Made by a program: the position numbers and the translations under genes. A stretch of DNA of 52,065 bases from NCBI GenBank assembly GCA_009692065.1, contig SHZY01000022.1, positions 1 to 52,065 on the forward strand. Reading direction: 5' to 3'. This document shows positions 8,792 through 16,751 of this stretch, in pieces. The notes under the pieces are model-generated. The model was not told where the DNA came from, ran no database searches, and was given only the letters and a program-made list of their open reading frames with translations. Positions within the stretch are counted from its first letter, which is position 1, and each line of letters begins with the position of its first letter. The stretch is from Gemmataceae bacterium (GTDB lineage: Bacteria > Planctomycetota > Planctomycetia > Gemmatales > Gemmataceae).

Positions 8792-11047
8792 ATGCCGGAA
8801 CGTCGCAATCTGCGCGTGGATGGCGTCGCCTGGCTGCTCTTCTTGAGCGGCCTTGTGGTGGCACTCTGCGTTCTGAGCCATGAACCCGGGCGGGCCGCCG
8901 CCAATCTGCTCGGCCCACCCGGCGATTGGCTTGCGCGAGAACTCTACGCCACCCTCGGCAGCGCCGTCCACATCCTCCTGGTTGCCTGGTTCGTCCTCGT
9001 CTTGATGCTGCTCGTCCGCAAAAGCTGGCTGCGCTGGAGCACGCGCCTGGCCGGCTGGCTCATCCTGCTCCCCTCGACCGCCGTGATTGCGGATTACCTC
9101 GGGCACGATTGGTTGCAAGGCCCCATCTACGGCAGCGGCGGCGCGCTTGGCGCAGCCCTGCGCGATCTCTTGGTCGAGCACCTCCCAGGCCCGGCCGGCT
9201 ATCTGGCGCTCGGCGCGATCACCTTCAGCGGCGTCTTCCTCGCCGCCGACTTTGTGCTGCGCGGACTTCTCGACGCGGTCTACTGGATCTGCTTCGCCCT
9301 CAGCTTCTGCCTGGCGCTGGGCGTGCGCGGTTTCCAGAGCGTTCTCGCCGTTTTCACCAGCCCAAGCCGCGCGTCGCCAATCGCGAAGGTCAAGCTGCCG
9401 CGCATCGATCCGACCAGGGCCCAACTCCCGATCCAGCACATCGGCTTCGATGCGAAACCGGTGACAGATGTCGAGCCCGAAGCGGAAACCGACAATCCCG
9501 CGATCCTGCCGATCATGCGCCTGGGCTTCGCGAACACGCCGGAGCAGAACTTCGAGGACTACGAGTTGCCGCCGATGACCCTTTTAGAGGATCCGGAGCC
9601 GTTCCCGTTCGATCAGCACGATCAAAAGCTGCGCGACCAGGCCGTTATTCTGGAGCAGACGTTCCGGGACTTCGATTTGAATGTGAAAGTGGTCGGCATC
9701 AACACCGGGCCGGTCATTACGCAGTATGAACTTGCCCTCGAGACCGGCATGCGCGTCAACCGCATCACCGTCCTAGGCGACGATCTCGCCCTGCATCTCA
9801 AAGTCCCGAGCGTGCGCATCGTCGCGCCGATTCCAGGCAAGAACACCGTCGGCATCGAGGTCCCCAACGAGCATCGCGCCACCGTCAAGCTCAAGGAAGT
9901 CATCATGGGGGCGGGCCGCAAGCTCGCCAAATGCAAGGTGCCCCTCTTCCTCGGCAAAGACTCCGAAGGCAAACCGCTGGCGCACGACCTGGCCGACATG
10001 CCACACCTGTTGATCGCCGGTACGACGGGCACGGGCAAATCGGTCTGCTTGAACGCCCTCATCATCAGCATGTTGATGACGCGCCGGCCCGATGAGCTCA
10101 AGATGCTCTTGATCGACCCGAAGAAGAACGAGTTCTCCGACTATCGCAAGATCCCGCATTTGATGCACCCCGTCATCACCGACGAAGCCAAGGCGACCGC
10201 CGTGCTGGCCTGGGCCGTCGATAAGATGGAGGAGCGGTACGACCTGTTGAGCCGGGCAAGGGTACGCAATCTCGCCCAGTATAACGAGCTGGGGCTGGAA
10301 GAAATCCAGCGCCGCGTGCAACCGGAAGAGGAAGAGCGCGAACGCATTCCGGAAACGCTCCCCTACATCGTCATCGTCATCGACGAGTTCGGTGATCTCA
10401 TCCTGCAAACCAAGCGCGAAGCTGAAACCTACATCATCCGCTTGGCGCAGAAAGCGAGGGCAGCCGGCATCCACCTGATCCTGGCAACGCAACGGCCCAC
10501 CGTGGACATCGTAACCGGCCTGATCAAGTCGAACCTGCCGGGCCGGCTGTGTTTCAAGGTCGCGAGCCGGATGGATAGTCGCGTCGTTCTCGACGAGATG
10601 GGCGCTGATAAGCTGCTCGGCAAAGGCGACATGCTCTTTCTGTTGCCGGGTAACAACTCGCTGGTGCGGGCGCAATGTACCTATGTCGGCAGCTCGGAGA
10701 TCACCAAGGTCGTGGCTCATCTGGAAACCGATGCGCCGTGCTTCTCGCCGGAATTGCTACAGTTGCAATCGGCTGCCAGCACCGGCGCCGGCTCCATCGA
10801 TCAGATGAGGCAGCGCGATCCGCTCTACGAACAGGCGGTCGAGGTCGTCATCCGCGAAGGCCGCGGCAGCGTGTCGCTCCTCCAGCGAACGCTCGGCATC
10901 GGCTATGGCCGGTCGGCGCGCATGATCGACTGGATGGCAGAAGACGGCATCGTCGGCGCCTACAACGGCGCCAACGCGCGCGAGGTGCAGTACACAGTCG
11001 AGGAGTGGGAGGCGTTCAAGGGGGAACAGCAGGCGTCGCGGGCGTGA
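8792..11047 (+). CDS. ftsK: FtsK/SpoIIIE-type DNA translocase
   Basis: Hexameric ATP-driven DNA pump at the division septum that moves chromosome termini and supports dimer resolution. The first 200 residues hold about four hydrophobic segments (for example WLLFLSGLVVALCVL near 15-30 and ILLVAWFVLVLMLLV near 63-77). A short linker leads to the alpha/beta motor: Walker A GTTGTGKS at 410-417, Walker B IVIVIDEFGD near 526-535, and the downstream ATQRPTVDIVTGLIK segment. The C-terminal winged-helix gamma domain (DPLYEQAVEVVIREG to GIVGAYNG) should read polar DNA motifs. At 751 residues it is close to SpoIIIE length, with a shorter linker than E. coli FtsK. No obvious ribosome-binding site precedes the ATG. 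Confidence 0.96.
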   Translation: MPERRNLRVDGVAWLLFLSGLVVALCVLSHEPGRAAANLLGPPGDWLARELYATLGSAVHILLVAWFVLVLMLLVRKSWLRWSTRLAGWLILLPSTAVIADYLGHDWLQGPIYGSGGALGAALRDLLVEHLPGPAGYLALGAITFSGVFLAADFVLRGLLDAVYWICFALSFCLALGVRGFQSVLAVFTSPSRASPIAKVKLPRIDPTRAQLPIQHIGFDAKPVTDVEPEAETDNPAILPIMRLGFANTPEQNFEDYELPPMTLLEDPEPFPFDQHDQKLRDQAVILEQTFRDFDLNVKVVGINTGPVITQYELALETGMRVNRITVLGDDLALHLKVPSVRIVAPIPGKNTVGIEVPNEHRATVKLKEVIMGAGRKLAKCKVPLFLGKDSEGKPLAHDLADMPHLLIAGTTGTGKSVCLNALIISMLMTRRPDELKMLLIDPKKNEFSDYRKIPHLMHPVITDEAKATAVLAWAVDKMEERYDLLSRARVRNLAQYNELGLEEIQRRVQPEEEERERIPETLPYIVIVIDEFGDLILQTKREAETYIIRLAQKARAAGIHLILATQRPTVDIVTGLIKSNLPGRLCFKVASRMDSRVVLDEMGADKLLGKGDMLFLLPGNNSLVRAQCTYVGSSEITKVVAHLETDAPCFSPELLQLQSAASTGAGSIDQMRQRDPLYEQAVEVVIREGRGSVSLLQRTLGIGYGRSARMIDWMAEDGIVGAYNGANAREVQYTVEEWEAFKGEQQASRA

Positions 11048-11062
11048 ACCAATCGCTGTTTA

Positions 11063-11100
11063 CGTTTAGCGCCCGCGTGGCGCCATGCGGGCGCTAAACG
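11063..11100. terminator. Palindrome between convergent genes, probable bidirectional terminator
   Basis: CGTTTAGCGCCCGC (11063-11076) and GCGGGCGCTAAACG (11087-11100) form a perfect 14-bp stem with a 10-base loop, between ftsK (+) and the hydrolase gene (-). It is also a member of a dispersed family. There is no long T-run. Confidence 0.55.
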
Positions 11101-11116
11101 AAAACTTCGTTTGCAT

Positions 11117-11974
11117 CTATTCCAACGAAATCTTGAACTCCGCCTCCAGCGCCTGCGCAAATAGCTGGCTCAACCCCACCCCAGTCGCGGCATCTGCATG
11201 GGGCCGGCGCCATGCGGGTCGGCCAGTCAGCTCGAACTCGCGCAGGATGGACTTCAACACCGCATCGTCGTCGTACCATTCCATGTGCTCGATGCCGGGG
11301 AAGACACGCACCTTCGCCTTGGGCCCCAGATCGTAGCAAACGCGGAACTGCACTTTCGATTTCACCGATTCGGCGACGACGTTGCCATGCTTGCACAGAA
11401 AGAAGATCATCGTGTCGGCCGGTGAATGGTAGTGGCGCAGCTTGACGTCGGCCGGCGTCGGGTTCGATCCGACGGCAGCGCCCAGCGTAATGACCGTGTC
11501 GAACCGATAGGCTTGCGTTTTCTTCGCGAGTTCAGGGTACTTGGCGAGATTGTGGGCAAGATGCGCCATGGTCATGCCAATCTGGCCGCCGGCGGAGTGG
11601 CCGATCCACACAATCTCGTCGTTCTTGCTGACGCTGTGCGCCTTTAGCGCAGCATCGAGCCGCAGGTAGGCTTCCTGCGAGGAGCGCGACGCGGGATCGG
11701 CTGACTCGACGTAAAGGATCAGCCCTTGGCGCGGGATCATTTCCTTCACGGTCGCCATCGCAAACGGGTTGGCGATTGCCACCAGGTCGCGCTCGGCAAC
11801 GCCGCGCTCGGCAAGATTCGCCTTGAGGGTGCGTGAGGCGTGATCCTTGTCGAGCGGCGCCAGGATGATGTGCATGCCGGAGTGCAGCACGAAGACGCGG
11901 CGTTTGGTTTGCGCGTCCGCGAACGGCGCCGACGCCACCAGGATCAACCAGCCGATGATGAGGTGCCGCGACAT
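11117..11974 (-). CDS. Secreted alpha/beta-hydrolase-like protein
   Basis: The start at 11974 gives MSRHLIIGWLILVASAPFADAQ, a signal peptide; an upstream ATG at 12013 would put a charged stretch before it. The fold signature is the nucleophile elbow GHSAGG in DEIVWIGHSAGGQIGM at about residues 125-140, preceded by the strand RVFVLHSGMH. A possible acid/His pair is Asp in HYHSPADTMIFF and His in FPGIEHMEWYDDD. This suggests a lipase/esterase-type hydrolase of the cell envelope or exterior, of unknown substrate. The 285-residue length is normal for the class. It is a single gene with a palindromic repeat upstream. Confidence 0.65.
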   Translation of the reverse strand: MSRHLIIGWLILVASAPFADAQTKRRVFVLHSGMHIILAPLDKDHASRTLKANLAERGVAERDLVAIANPFAMATVKEMIPRQGLILYVESADPASRSSQEAYLRLDAALKAHSVSKNDEIVWIGHSAGGQIGMTMAHLAHNLAKYPELAKKTQAYRFDTVITLGAAVGSNPTPADVKLRHYHSPADTMIFFLCKHGNVVAESVKSKVQFRVCYDLGPKAKVRVFPGIEHMEWYDDDAVLKSILREFELTGRPAWRRPHADAATGVGLSQLFAQALEAEFKISLE

Positions 11975-11997
11975 AAGGAGCCCACAATCTCGTTCTT

Positions 11998-12035
11998 CGT
12001 TTAGGGCCCGCAAGGCGCCACGCGGACGCTAAACG
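11998..12035. repeat. Palindromic repeat of the GTTTAGCG family
   Basis: CGTTTAGGGCCCGC faces GCGGACGCTAAACG around AAGGCGCCAC. The copy is slightly degenerate and lies between two minus-strand genes. Confidence 0.7.
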
Positions 12036-12058
12036 GCAAGCAGTACTTTCTCATGCCT

Positions 12059-12916
12059 TCACTCATAGTTCCACAAGGAAAGCAAATCGCCCGCAACCTT
12101 TTCGAAGCGAGCTGCGATCGCCGGGGTAAAGTGATTGCGCCAATCTCCCGCCACACCCTTGCGATAATGTGCGGAGCGATCCTCCTCTCCGCGCTGTCGT
12201 CCACTGAGTTCCTCGAAGCGATACGCCCGCAAGATCGCTGCGAGTCCAGCGCCTGGCACGCGAATATCGCAGTGTCTTAGCAGTTGCTCGAACGTCGCCA
12301 TCGCTTCCTCGGCAATCAAGTCCTCATAGCGAACCAAGAGAACGTTTGCATCTTCGCTGGCAGCGCCTACCCAGGAGCGCTGAGCAGCAAATAGACCGAA
12401 TTCGTCCAGGTAGTCGATGCAGTAGAGTATCCCGTCTTGCTCGGAGAGACGATTGAGATTCTGGCGGATTCGGCCAAGCTCGCCCTGGAGCGGGTGCGAG
12501 ATCTTGCTCGAGTAATACCACGAAATCAACACGTCGCGCGGGTCGCGCATGACGAAGAACGCCTTGTAGCTGGCCGGCTTGGGGATGCTCGCGAACCCCT
12601 CATAGTCGATGTAGATCGTCGTGACGATGGTCGCCTCGGGTAACGCTTGCTCGAAACGCCGCTCCGTGAGCTTGCGCGGATCATGTTGGCCAGGGAGATG
12701 GTCTTGATACCGATAGGGACTCAAGCCGCAGGAACGATAGATGCGCGGATCGGACAAGATGGCGCGTACCCATTGGCTCGCGCACTTTTGCACCGTGCAG
12801 TGATAGATGTTCTGGTTTTGCGAGCGATAGAGAATCGGCGCCTCGGGCCGGCGCAACCAATGCTTGAGCCAGGCCGGAATCCATCGCTTCAGCGTTTCAC
12901 CCTTCGTGCGGATCAC
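12059..12916 (-). CDS. PAPS-dependent sulfotransferase (first of a pair)
   Basis: Transfers sulfate from 3'-phosphoadenosine-5'-phosphosulfate to a hydroxyl acceptor. The start is taken as GTG at 12916 because AAGGAGG lies four bases upstream; the longer frame from 12979 would translate a palindromic repeat. The 5'-phosphosulfate loop is QKCASQW at 43-49. The 3'-phosphate site is FVMRDPRDVLISWYYS near 121-136. A C-terminal segment RGEEDRSAHYRKGVAGDWRN matches the RKGxxGDWxN signature of sulfotransferase family 1. The 285-residue length is normal. The next gene upstream is a second sulfotransferase on the same strand, so an operon is likely. The acceptor is unknown. Confidence 0.88.
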   Translation of the reverse strand: MIRTKGETLKRWIPAWLKHWLRRPEAPILYRSQNQNIYHCTVQKCASQWVRAILSDPRIYRSCGLSPYRYQDHLPGQHDPRKLTERRFEQALPEATIVTTIYIDYEGFASIPKPASYKAFFVMRDPRDVLISWYYSSKISHPLQGELGRIRQNLNRLSEQDGILYCIDYLDEFGLFAAQRSWVGAASEDANVLLVRYEDLIAEEAMATFEQLLRHCDIRVPGAGLAAILRAYRFEELSGRQRGEEDRSAHYRKGVAGDWRNHFTPAIAARFEKVAGDLLSLWNYE

Positions 12917-12928
12917 GTTGCCTCCTTG

Positions 12929-12990
12929 CAAGCCCTGGGATGAGGTACTCCGAATCCCAGGGTTCGGGAGTACCCTCACCCCTGGGCTTG
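12929..12990. repeat. Inverted repeat of the CAAGCCC(A)GGG family
   Basis: Imperfect arms of about 27 bases (CAAGCCCTGGGATGAGG... and ...CACCCCTGGGCTTG) occupy the whole gap between the two sulfotransferase genes. It is related to 3086-3133. Its left end sits just ahead of the GTG start and AGGAGG of the downstream gene. Confidence 0.7.
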
Positions 12991-12991
12991 T

Positions 12992-13813
12992 TCACAGGTA
13001 ACCACATTTCGCCAGCGTGGGCCCCGCCTGTTGAAGGAAAGCCTTCAGCACATCGGCGGGCATTTCGTCCTTGTAGCTGCCGCGCTTGCCACGCCGGATG
13101 AAGAACTTGTCTTTTGGCCACGAGGCGTGCGAGCCATTGGCCCAGCCGTCCTGGTTGAGTTCCTTTTGGCGCATCTTCGCGAAAGTGGCCTTCGCCGCAA
13201 CCGATTCTAGATGTCCCGGCGCAGGCCGGATGCCGACGAATTCGCAAAAACGCCGCAACTCCCGAACCGTGTCTTCCAGGAGGTTTTCATACCGGATCGT
13301 CATCAGCTGACATTGAAACGGGTTCGATAACCACGTCTCCACATGCTCAGACCAAGTCCCCTGCCCGGACCAGCGCGGGACATTTCGCACAAATTCGAGG
13401 AAATCGAGATCGGGATGCAGGCAAACCCTGATGTAATGCAGGAAGGAGACCATCGCATCCCGGCCGTCTCGCAACAGGTAGACTACGCGTTTGTGTTCTG
13501 GGGCCGGCAAGTCGTGGGACTTGAAAAACGTTGGCGTGGCGAAGCGTTGATAGTATTGCTTGGCATGAACGTCGGGCACAAGCTCTTGAATGACCGAATC
13601 GGGGGTCAGTTCGGGGTCGGCGCCATAGACGACGCTGGAAACCAGGTTCTGAAACCAGGTGTTGCCCGACTTTGGGTAACCGACGATGAAGATATCTTCC
13701 GCTCGTGCCTGTCGGATCGGCGTCAGACCGGCAGGAAGAGGCGGCGGCTTGGGCAGAAAGCCGTTGGCTAGATTCTTGAACGGTCTGAGGAGCAAAGATC
13801 GTACTGTTCTCAT
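12992..13813 (-). CDS. PAPS-dependent sulfotransferase (second of a pair)
   Basis: Sulfotransferase family 1 protein of 273 residues. The 5'-phosphosulfate loop PKSGNTW is at 47-53. The catalytic or acceptor-site region FFKSHDLP is near 97. The 3'-phosphate motif LLRDGRDAMVSF is at 114-125. The C-terminal signature is RRGKRGSYKDEM near 240. It is only distantly similar to its neighbour, so this is not a recent duplication. It is followed by that gene and preceded by a TylF-like methyltransferase on the same strand, which suggests a tailoring cluster that sulfates and methylates a glycan or small molecule. Confidence 0.93.
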   Translation of the reverse strand: MRTVRSLLLRPFKNLANGFLPKPPPLPAGLTPIRQARAEDIFIVGYPKSGNTWFQNLVSSVVYGADPELTPDSVIQELVPDVHAKQYYQRFATPTFFKSHDLPAPEHKRVVYLLRDGRDAMVSFLHYIRVCLHPDLDFLEFVRNVPRWSGQGTWSEHVETWLSNPFQCQLMTIRYENLLEDTVRELRRFCEFVGIRPAPGHLESVAAKATFAKMRQKELNQDGWANGSHASWPKDKFFIRRGKRGSYKDEMPADVLKAFLQQAGPTLAKCGYL

Positions 13814-13834
13814 TGTCTTGATCCCCAGCTTGAT

Positions 13835-14434
13835 TTACGCCGCCGCCGACAGAATCTGCTGCCCGGCTTTCTTGATAAGCAACCGCCCCGTGTCATCGAC
13901 CGTCCGCAGGTCGGCGTCGATGCCCTGATCGTGGAAATACTGATCGACCGCGAGTTTCGCGCCCCCATCGTCGACGATCAGTATGCCGCCGTCGGCAAGG
14001 CGCGGGTAGAGATGCTCCAGCTCAGACAGCGTTGATTCGTATGTGCGGGTATTCAGACACAGCAGGGCGATTTGCGCCGGGGCCTCGACTCGGCCCTCGA
14101 CGAAAATTATCTTTTCCCAGGGATAGCGAGTCTGCATGAGCGCTTGCTTGACATCGCCGAGGGAGCCGCCTGTGCTGGTGTCGTAGAGATAAAGTTGCCG
14201 CTGGGTCGATTCGAGCGCTTTGAGCGCGAGCGCCGCGGCCATCATGCTACCGCCTTTCAAGACGCCGCACTCGACGATCGCGCCCGGAACACGGTGATTC
14301 TCAAGGTGCGCGATACTCTGGCACAGGGCGACGATGCGCTCGACGCTGGTCATCGTGTACGGCTTGACCTTCCACCAGATGGACGCGTGCCGCTCGGCCA
14401 TTATCTCGGACCATTCGGGTACGCACAAGGGCAC
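13835..14434 (-). CDS. TylF/MycF-like O-methyltransferase
   Basis: SAM-dependent methyltransferase related to macrocin O-methyltransferases that act on sugar hydroxyls. The SAM motif is VECGVLKGGSMM at 54-65. LYLYDT near 82 provides the ribose-binding acid. LADGGILIVDDGG near 148 matches the metal-binding Asp pair region. It is shorter (199 residues) than TylF (about 250), with the N-terminal cap mostly missing; an earlier start is not seen in frame. The stop is 21 bases from the sulfotransferase start, so co-transcription is likely. Confidence 0.82.
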   Translation of the reverse strand: MPLCVPEWSEIMAERHASIWWKVKPYTMTSVERIVALCQSIAHLENHRVPGAIVECGVLKGGSMMAAALALKALESTQRQLYLYDTSTGGSLGDVKQALMQTRYPWEKIIFVEGRVEAPAQIALLCLNTRTYESTLSELEHLYPRLADGGILIVDDGGAKLAVDQYFHDQGIDADLRTVDDTGRLLIKKAGQQILSAAA

Positions 14435-14586
14435 GGAATCTTGGGCTGGGAGCGGCGCCAGCCAGTTGCGTGCCGTAGAAGGGCCGCCAGCATATGAGAA
14501 CTCCGTTTCTCGGAAGGGTATTGGGGAGTGTAAGGTAAAACAAAATGGGGGAAGGGGTCAAGGGAACATTGCCCGAATCCGTTTGC

Positions 14587-14622
14587 GTTTAGGGCCCGCG
14601 TGGCGCCTCGCGGGCGCTAAAC
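14587..14622. repeat. Palindromic repeat of the GTTTAGCG family
   Basis: GTTTAGGGCCCGCG faces CGCGGGCGCTAAAC around TGGCGCCT. It lies 12 bases beyond the stop of the Tsr3-like gene and may end its transcript. Confidence 0.7.
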
Positions 14623-14633
14623 TTGGGCCGGTT

Positions 14634-15098
14634 TCACTTCACCAATCCATTGGCCGCCAGGAACTGGTCGGCCCAGTGATAATGATCGAGCAGCCCGTCC
14701 GTCGGTCGGCCCATTAGGTGATACGCGATGTAAAGCGCCTCGATGGACGCGAGCCCGTTGTCCGGATCGGTGCCCATCTTCGAGACGCGCGGGTAGGCCG
14801 TCTTCCACCCAGACAGCGAGCGCGGCGGAATGTGTTCGAAGTGCGCAATCATCTTGCTTGCCGAGCGCCAACTGCCGTCGAGGAGCAGGATGCCGGCGTC
14901 GCGGTCGGCAATCGAAAGTGCCGGCCCATCGGCGGCCAGGCGGATGTAGCCATCGAGCGCGGGCAACGTCGAAGCCGGATAAGTGAATATTTGCGCATCG
15001 ACGCGGCCTTGCAGCGGCAGGATTGAGCATTTCCGCGGGTTCTCCCGCGGATGGCGGACGATAATCGTAGTCGGATAGCTGTCCATCGTTGATATCAT
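14634..15098 (-). CDS. Tsr3-like (DUF367) aminocarboxypropyltransferase homologue
   Basis: A 154-residue protein that resembles Tsr3, the SPOUT-fold enzyme of archaea and eukaryotes that adds an acp group from SAM to a hypermodified pseudouridine of small-subunit rRNA. Matching landmarks in order are RHPRENPRKCS (15-25) for the DPKxCT region, LLLDGSW (71-77) for IDCSW, the loop AYPRVSKMGTDPDNGLASIEA (101-121) for AANPVNYGxPxxLSxVEA, and LLDHYHWADQFLAANG (136-151) for LLxxFxWGxxFLxLN. The call rests on motif order recalled from the family, not on an alignment. The bacterial substrate is unknown. It is divergent from the selenoprotein gene at 15213. Confidence 0.72.
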   Translation of the reverse strand: MISTMDSYPTTIIVRHPRENPRKCSILPLQGRVDAQIFTYPASTLPALDGYIRLAADGPALSIADRDAGILLLDGSWRSASKMIAHFEHIPPRSLSGWKTAYPRVSKMGTDPDNGLASIEALYIAYHLMGRPTDGLLDHYHWADQFLAANGLVK

Positions 15099-15106
15099 CC
15101 GGTCTT

Positions 15107-15162
15107 CGTTTAGCGCTCGCGCGATGCTTGCAGCAAAACCCGCGGTCGGCGAGCGCTAAACG
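15107..15162. repeat. Palindromic repeat of the GTTTAGCG family
   Basis: CGTTTAGCGCTCGC (15107-15120) and GCGAGCGCTAAACG (15149-15162) form a perfect 14-bp stem. It lies between the divergent Tsr3-like and SelW-like genes. Confidence 0.75.
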
Positions 15163-15212
15163 AGGACTTGGTATACTATAACTGAATCGAACTCTTGTGA
15201 AAGGAGCCTTTC

Positions 15213-15449
15213 ATGCATGTGGAACTCCAGTATTGCTCGCAGTGAAACTATGAACCGAAGGCCGTCAGTCTGACGACCAAGCTGCTTACCGAGTACAAGC
15301 AACGCATCAAGGACCTGAAGTTGATGCCCGGCGGCGGCGGCTGCTTTGAACTTTCGGTGAATGGCGAGTTGATCTACTCCAAGCTGAAGACCGGCGAATT
15401 CCCCGACGAGCAGAAGATGCTCGCGGAAGTGGGCAAGCGGTTGAAATAG
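15213..15449 (+). CDS. SelW/Rdx-family selenoprotein with in-frame TGA (Sec)
   Basis: A 78-residue protein readable only if TGA at 15243-15245 is decoded as selenocysteine (residue 11). The ATG at 15213 follows AAGGAG by seven bases. The N terminus is VELQYCSQU: a CxxU redox motif (Cys8, Sec11) in the place of CxxC/CxxU of the Rdx/SelW/SelT family. The rest fits the thioredoxin-like fold: KAVSLTTKLL helix, LMPGGGGCFELSVNGELIYS beta hairpin, and KTGEFPDEQKMLAEVGKRL, close to the family pattern GxFEVxVNGxLIxSKxxxGxFP. A candidate SECIS hairpin follows the TGA at 15260-15278. The next gene is selD. It is likely a thiol/selenol redox protein of the cytoplasm. A standard gene caller would miss it. 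Confidence 0.9.
15260..15278 (+). promoter_or_regulatory. Candidate bacterial SECIS hairpin of the SelW-like gene
   Basis: Starting 15 bases after the TGA, GGCCGTC and GACGACC pair (one mismatch) around the loop AGTCT (15267-15271). A G in the first two loop positions and about 21 bases between UGA and loop agree with the bacterial SECIS pattern as I know it. Inferred, not folded by software. Confidence 0.6.
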
Positions 15450-15533
15450 GAGTCAGGGATCAGGAGTCAGGGGTCAGGTGACAGGAATCAGGAGTCACAG
15501 ATCACTAAGATGATCCGCGACCCCTGACTCCTT
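15450..15533. repeat. GGAGTCAGG-type inverted repeat
   Basis: Runs of (G)GAGTCAGG(GG) units face CCCCTGACTCC at the far end, giving a long hairpin in the gap between the SelW-like gene and selD. Copies are at 27464-27567, 32713-32793 and 46665-46768. Confidence 0.75.
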
Positions 15534-15547
15534 TTCATGAGGAACGC

Positions 15548-16606
15548 ATGCTCTTCTGGGGCCGCAAAAAACGTCTGATCGATTACGCCTCCTGCGCGGG
15601 CTGAGCGGGCAAGCTTCCCCCGCAAGGGATTGCTCAGGTTCTGAGCAATTTGCCAAAGGTTGTCGATCCGAACGTGCTGGTGGGCACCGAAACGCATGAC
15701 GATGCCGGCGTGTATCGTCTGACCGATGAGCTTGCGCTCGTGCAGACGATCGACTTCTTTCCGCCGGTGGTCAACGACGCCTACCGTTACGGCCAAATCG
15801 CGGCGGCGAACTCGCTCAGCGACGTCTATGCCATGGGCGGGACGCCGAAAACGGGGCTGAACCTGGTCGGCTATCCCGACGACAAGGACCCGGGCCTGAC
15901 CTGGCTGGGCGACATGCTCAAAGGCGGCGCCGAGCGTTTCCAAAAGGCCGGCGCCGTCATCCTGGGCGGCCATACGGTGCGCGACACCGAGATCAAGTTC
16001 GGCTACGCCGTCACCGGCATCATCCACCCGCAGAGAATCTACACTAACGCCACCGCTAAACCGGGCGACAAGCTGATCCTCACCAAGGCGCTCGGCACCG
16101 GCTTCGTCACCACGGCCCACAAGCGCGGCGATTGTCCGCCCGAACTCTTCGAGGCCGCCTGCGCCAGCATGATCCAGCTCAACGACATTGGCCGCGATGT
16201 GATGATCGAGTTCGGCGCCCATGCGGCAACGGACGTCACCGGCTTCGGGTTGGCGGGACACGGTTTCGAGATGGCGATGGGCAGCGGCGTGACGCTCATC
16301 CTGTCGATCGCCCAACTGCCGATCCTCCCCGGCGCTTTGGCTTTCGCCCGCAATCCCTACCTGACGCGCGCCAGCGCCACCAATGCCAGCTATGTCGCCT
16401 CGGAACTCGCCATCGAAGGCAAGCCCGACCCGGTGCGGCTCGAATTCTTCTACGACGCTCAGACCTCGGGCGGCATCCTCATGTGCGTGCCGGCAGACAA
16501 GGCAGACGCGGCGGTCGCGGCGGCAAAGAGCCGAGGAGCGAGCGCGACCTGTGTCATCGGTGAGGTGGCGGAGAAACGCGACAAGGCGATTGTGCTGCGT
16601 GAATAG
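15548..16606 (+). CDS. selD: Selenophosphate synthetase SelD, itself a selenoprotein
   Basis: Makes selenophosphate from selenide and ATP, the selenium donor for Sec-tRNA synthesis. Full length is 352 residues from the ATG at 15548 (GAGG upstream), with TGA at 15602-15604 as codon 19. The segment ASCAGUAGKLPP places Sec19 and Lys22 where E. coli SelD has Cys17 and Lys20. Downstream motifs are intact: TETHDDAGVYRL, QTIDFFPPVVNDAYRYGQIA, ANSLSDVYAMGG, GGHTVRDTEIKFGYAVTG and DVTGFGLAGHGFEMA. A TTG-started frame from 15650 would lack the catalytic residues. A perfect hairpin at 15630-15648 is a candidate SECIS. It shares a direction with the SelW-like gene 98 bases upstream. Confidence 0.95.
15630..15648 (+). 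promoter_or_regulatory. Candidate bacterial SECIS hairpin of selD
   Basis: TTGCTCAG (15630-15637) and CTGAGCAA (15641-15648) form a perfect 8-bp stem with loop GTT. The loop starts with G, 33 bases after the TGA, within the 16-37 base range I recall for bacterial SECIS. A competing stem GCGGG/CCCGC lies immediately after the TGA (15605-15624). Confidence 0.6.
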
Positions 16607-16666
16607 ATTGCCCGCCTCGATTAACACTACAGCGATTCTTCCAGAAATAGCGAGGGAAAAGGAGAG

Positions 16667-16751
16667 TTTCTCGCAAAGGCGCAAAGAGCGCAAAAGAAGG
16701 CAAATACAACTGATCTCCTTATCTTTGCGCTCTTTGCGCCTTTGCGAGAAA
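16667..16751. repeat. Perfect 28-bp inverted repeat (CGCAAAGGCGC type)
   Basis: Arms 16667-16694 and 16724-16751, built of TCGCAAAGGCGCAAAGAGCG and its complement, are exact. It lies downstream of selD, where it can form a stable hairpin. The rest of the gap 16607-16931 holds no gene that I can support. Confidence 0.85.

Noticed and set aside
15650..16606. SelD starting at TTG 15650
   Set aside because: This start would remove the catalytic Sec/Lys segment. The in-frame TGA upstream is explained by selenocysteine.
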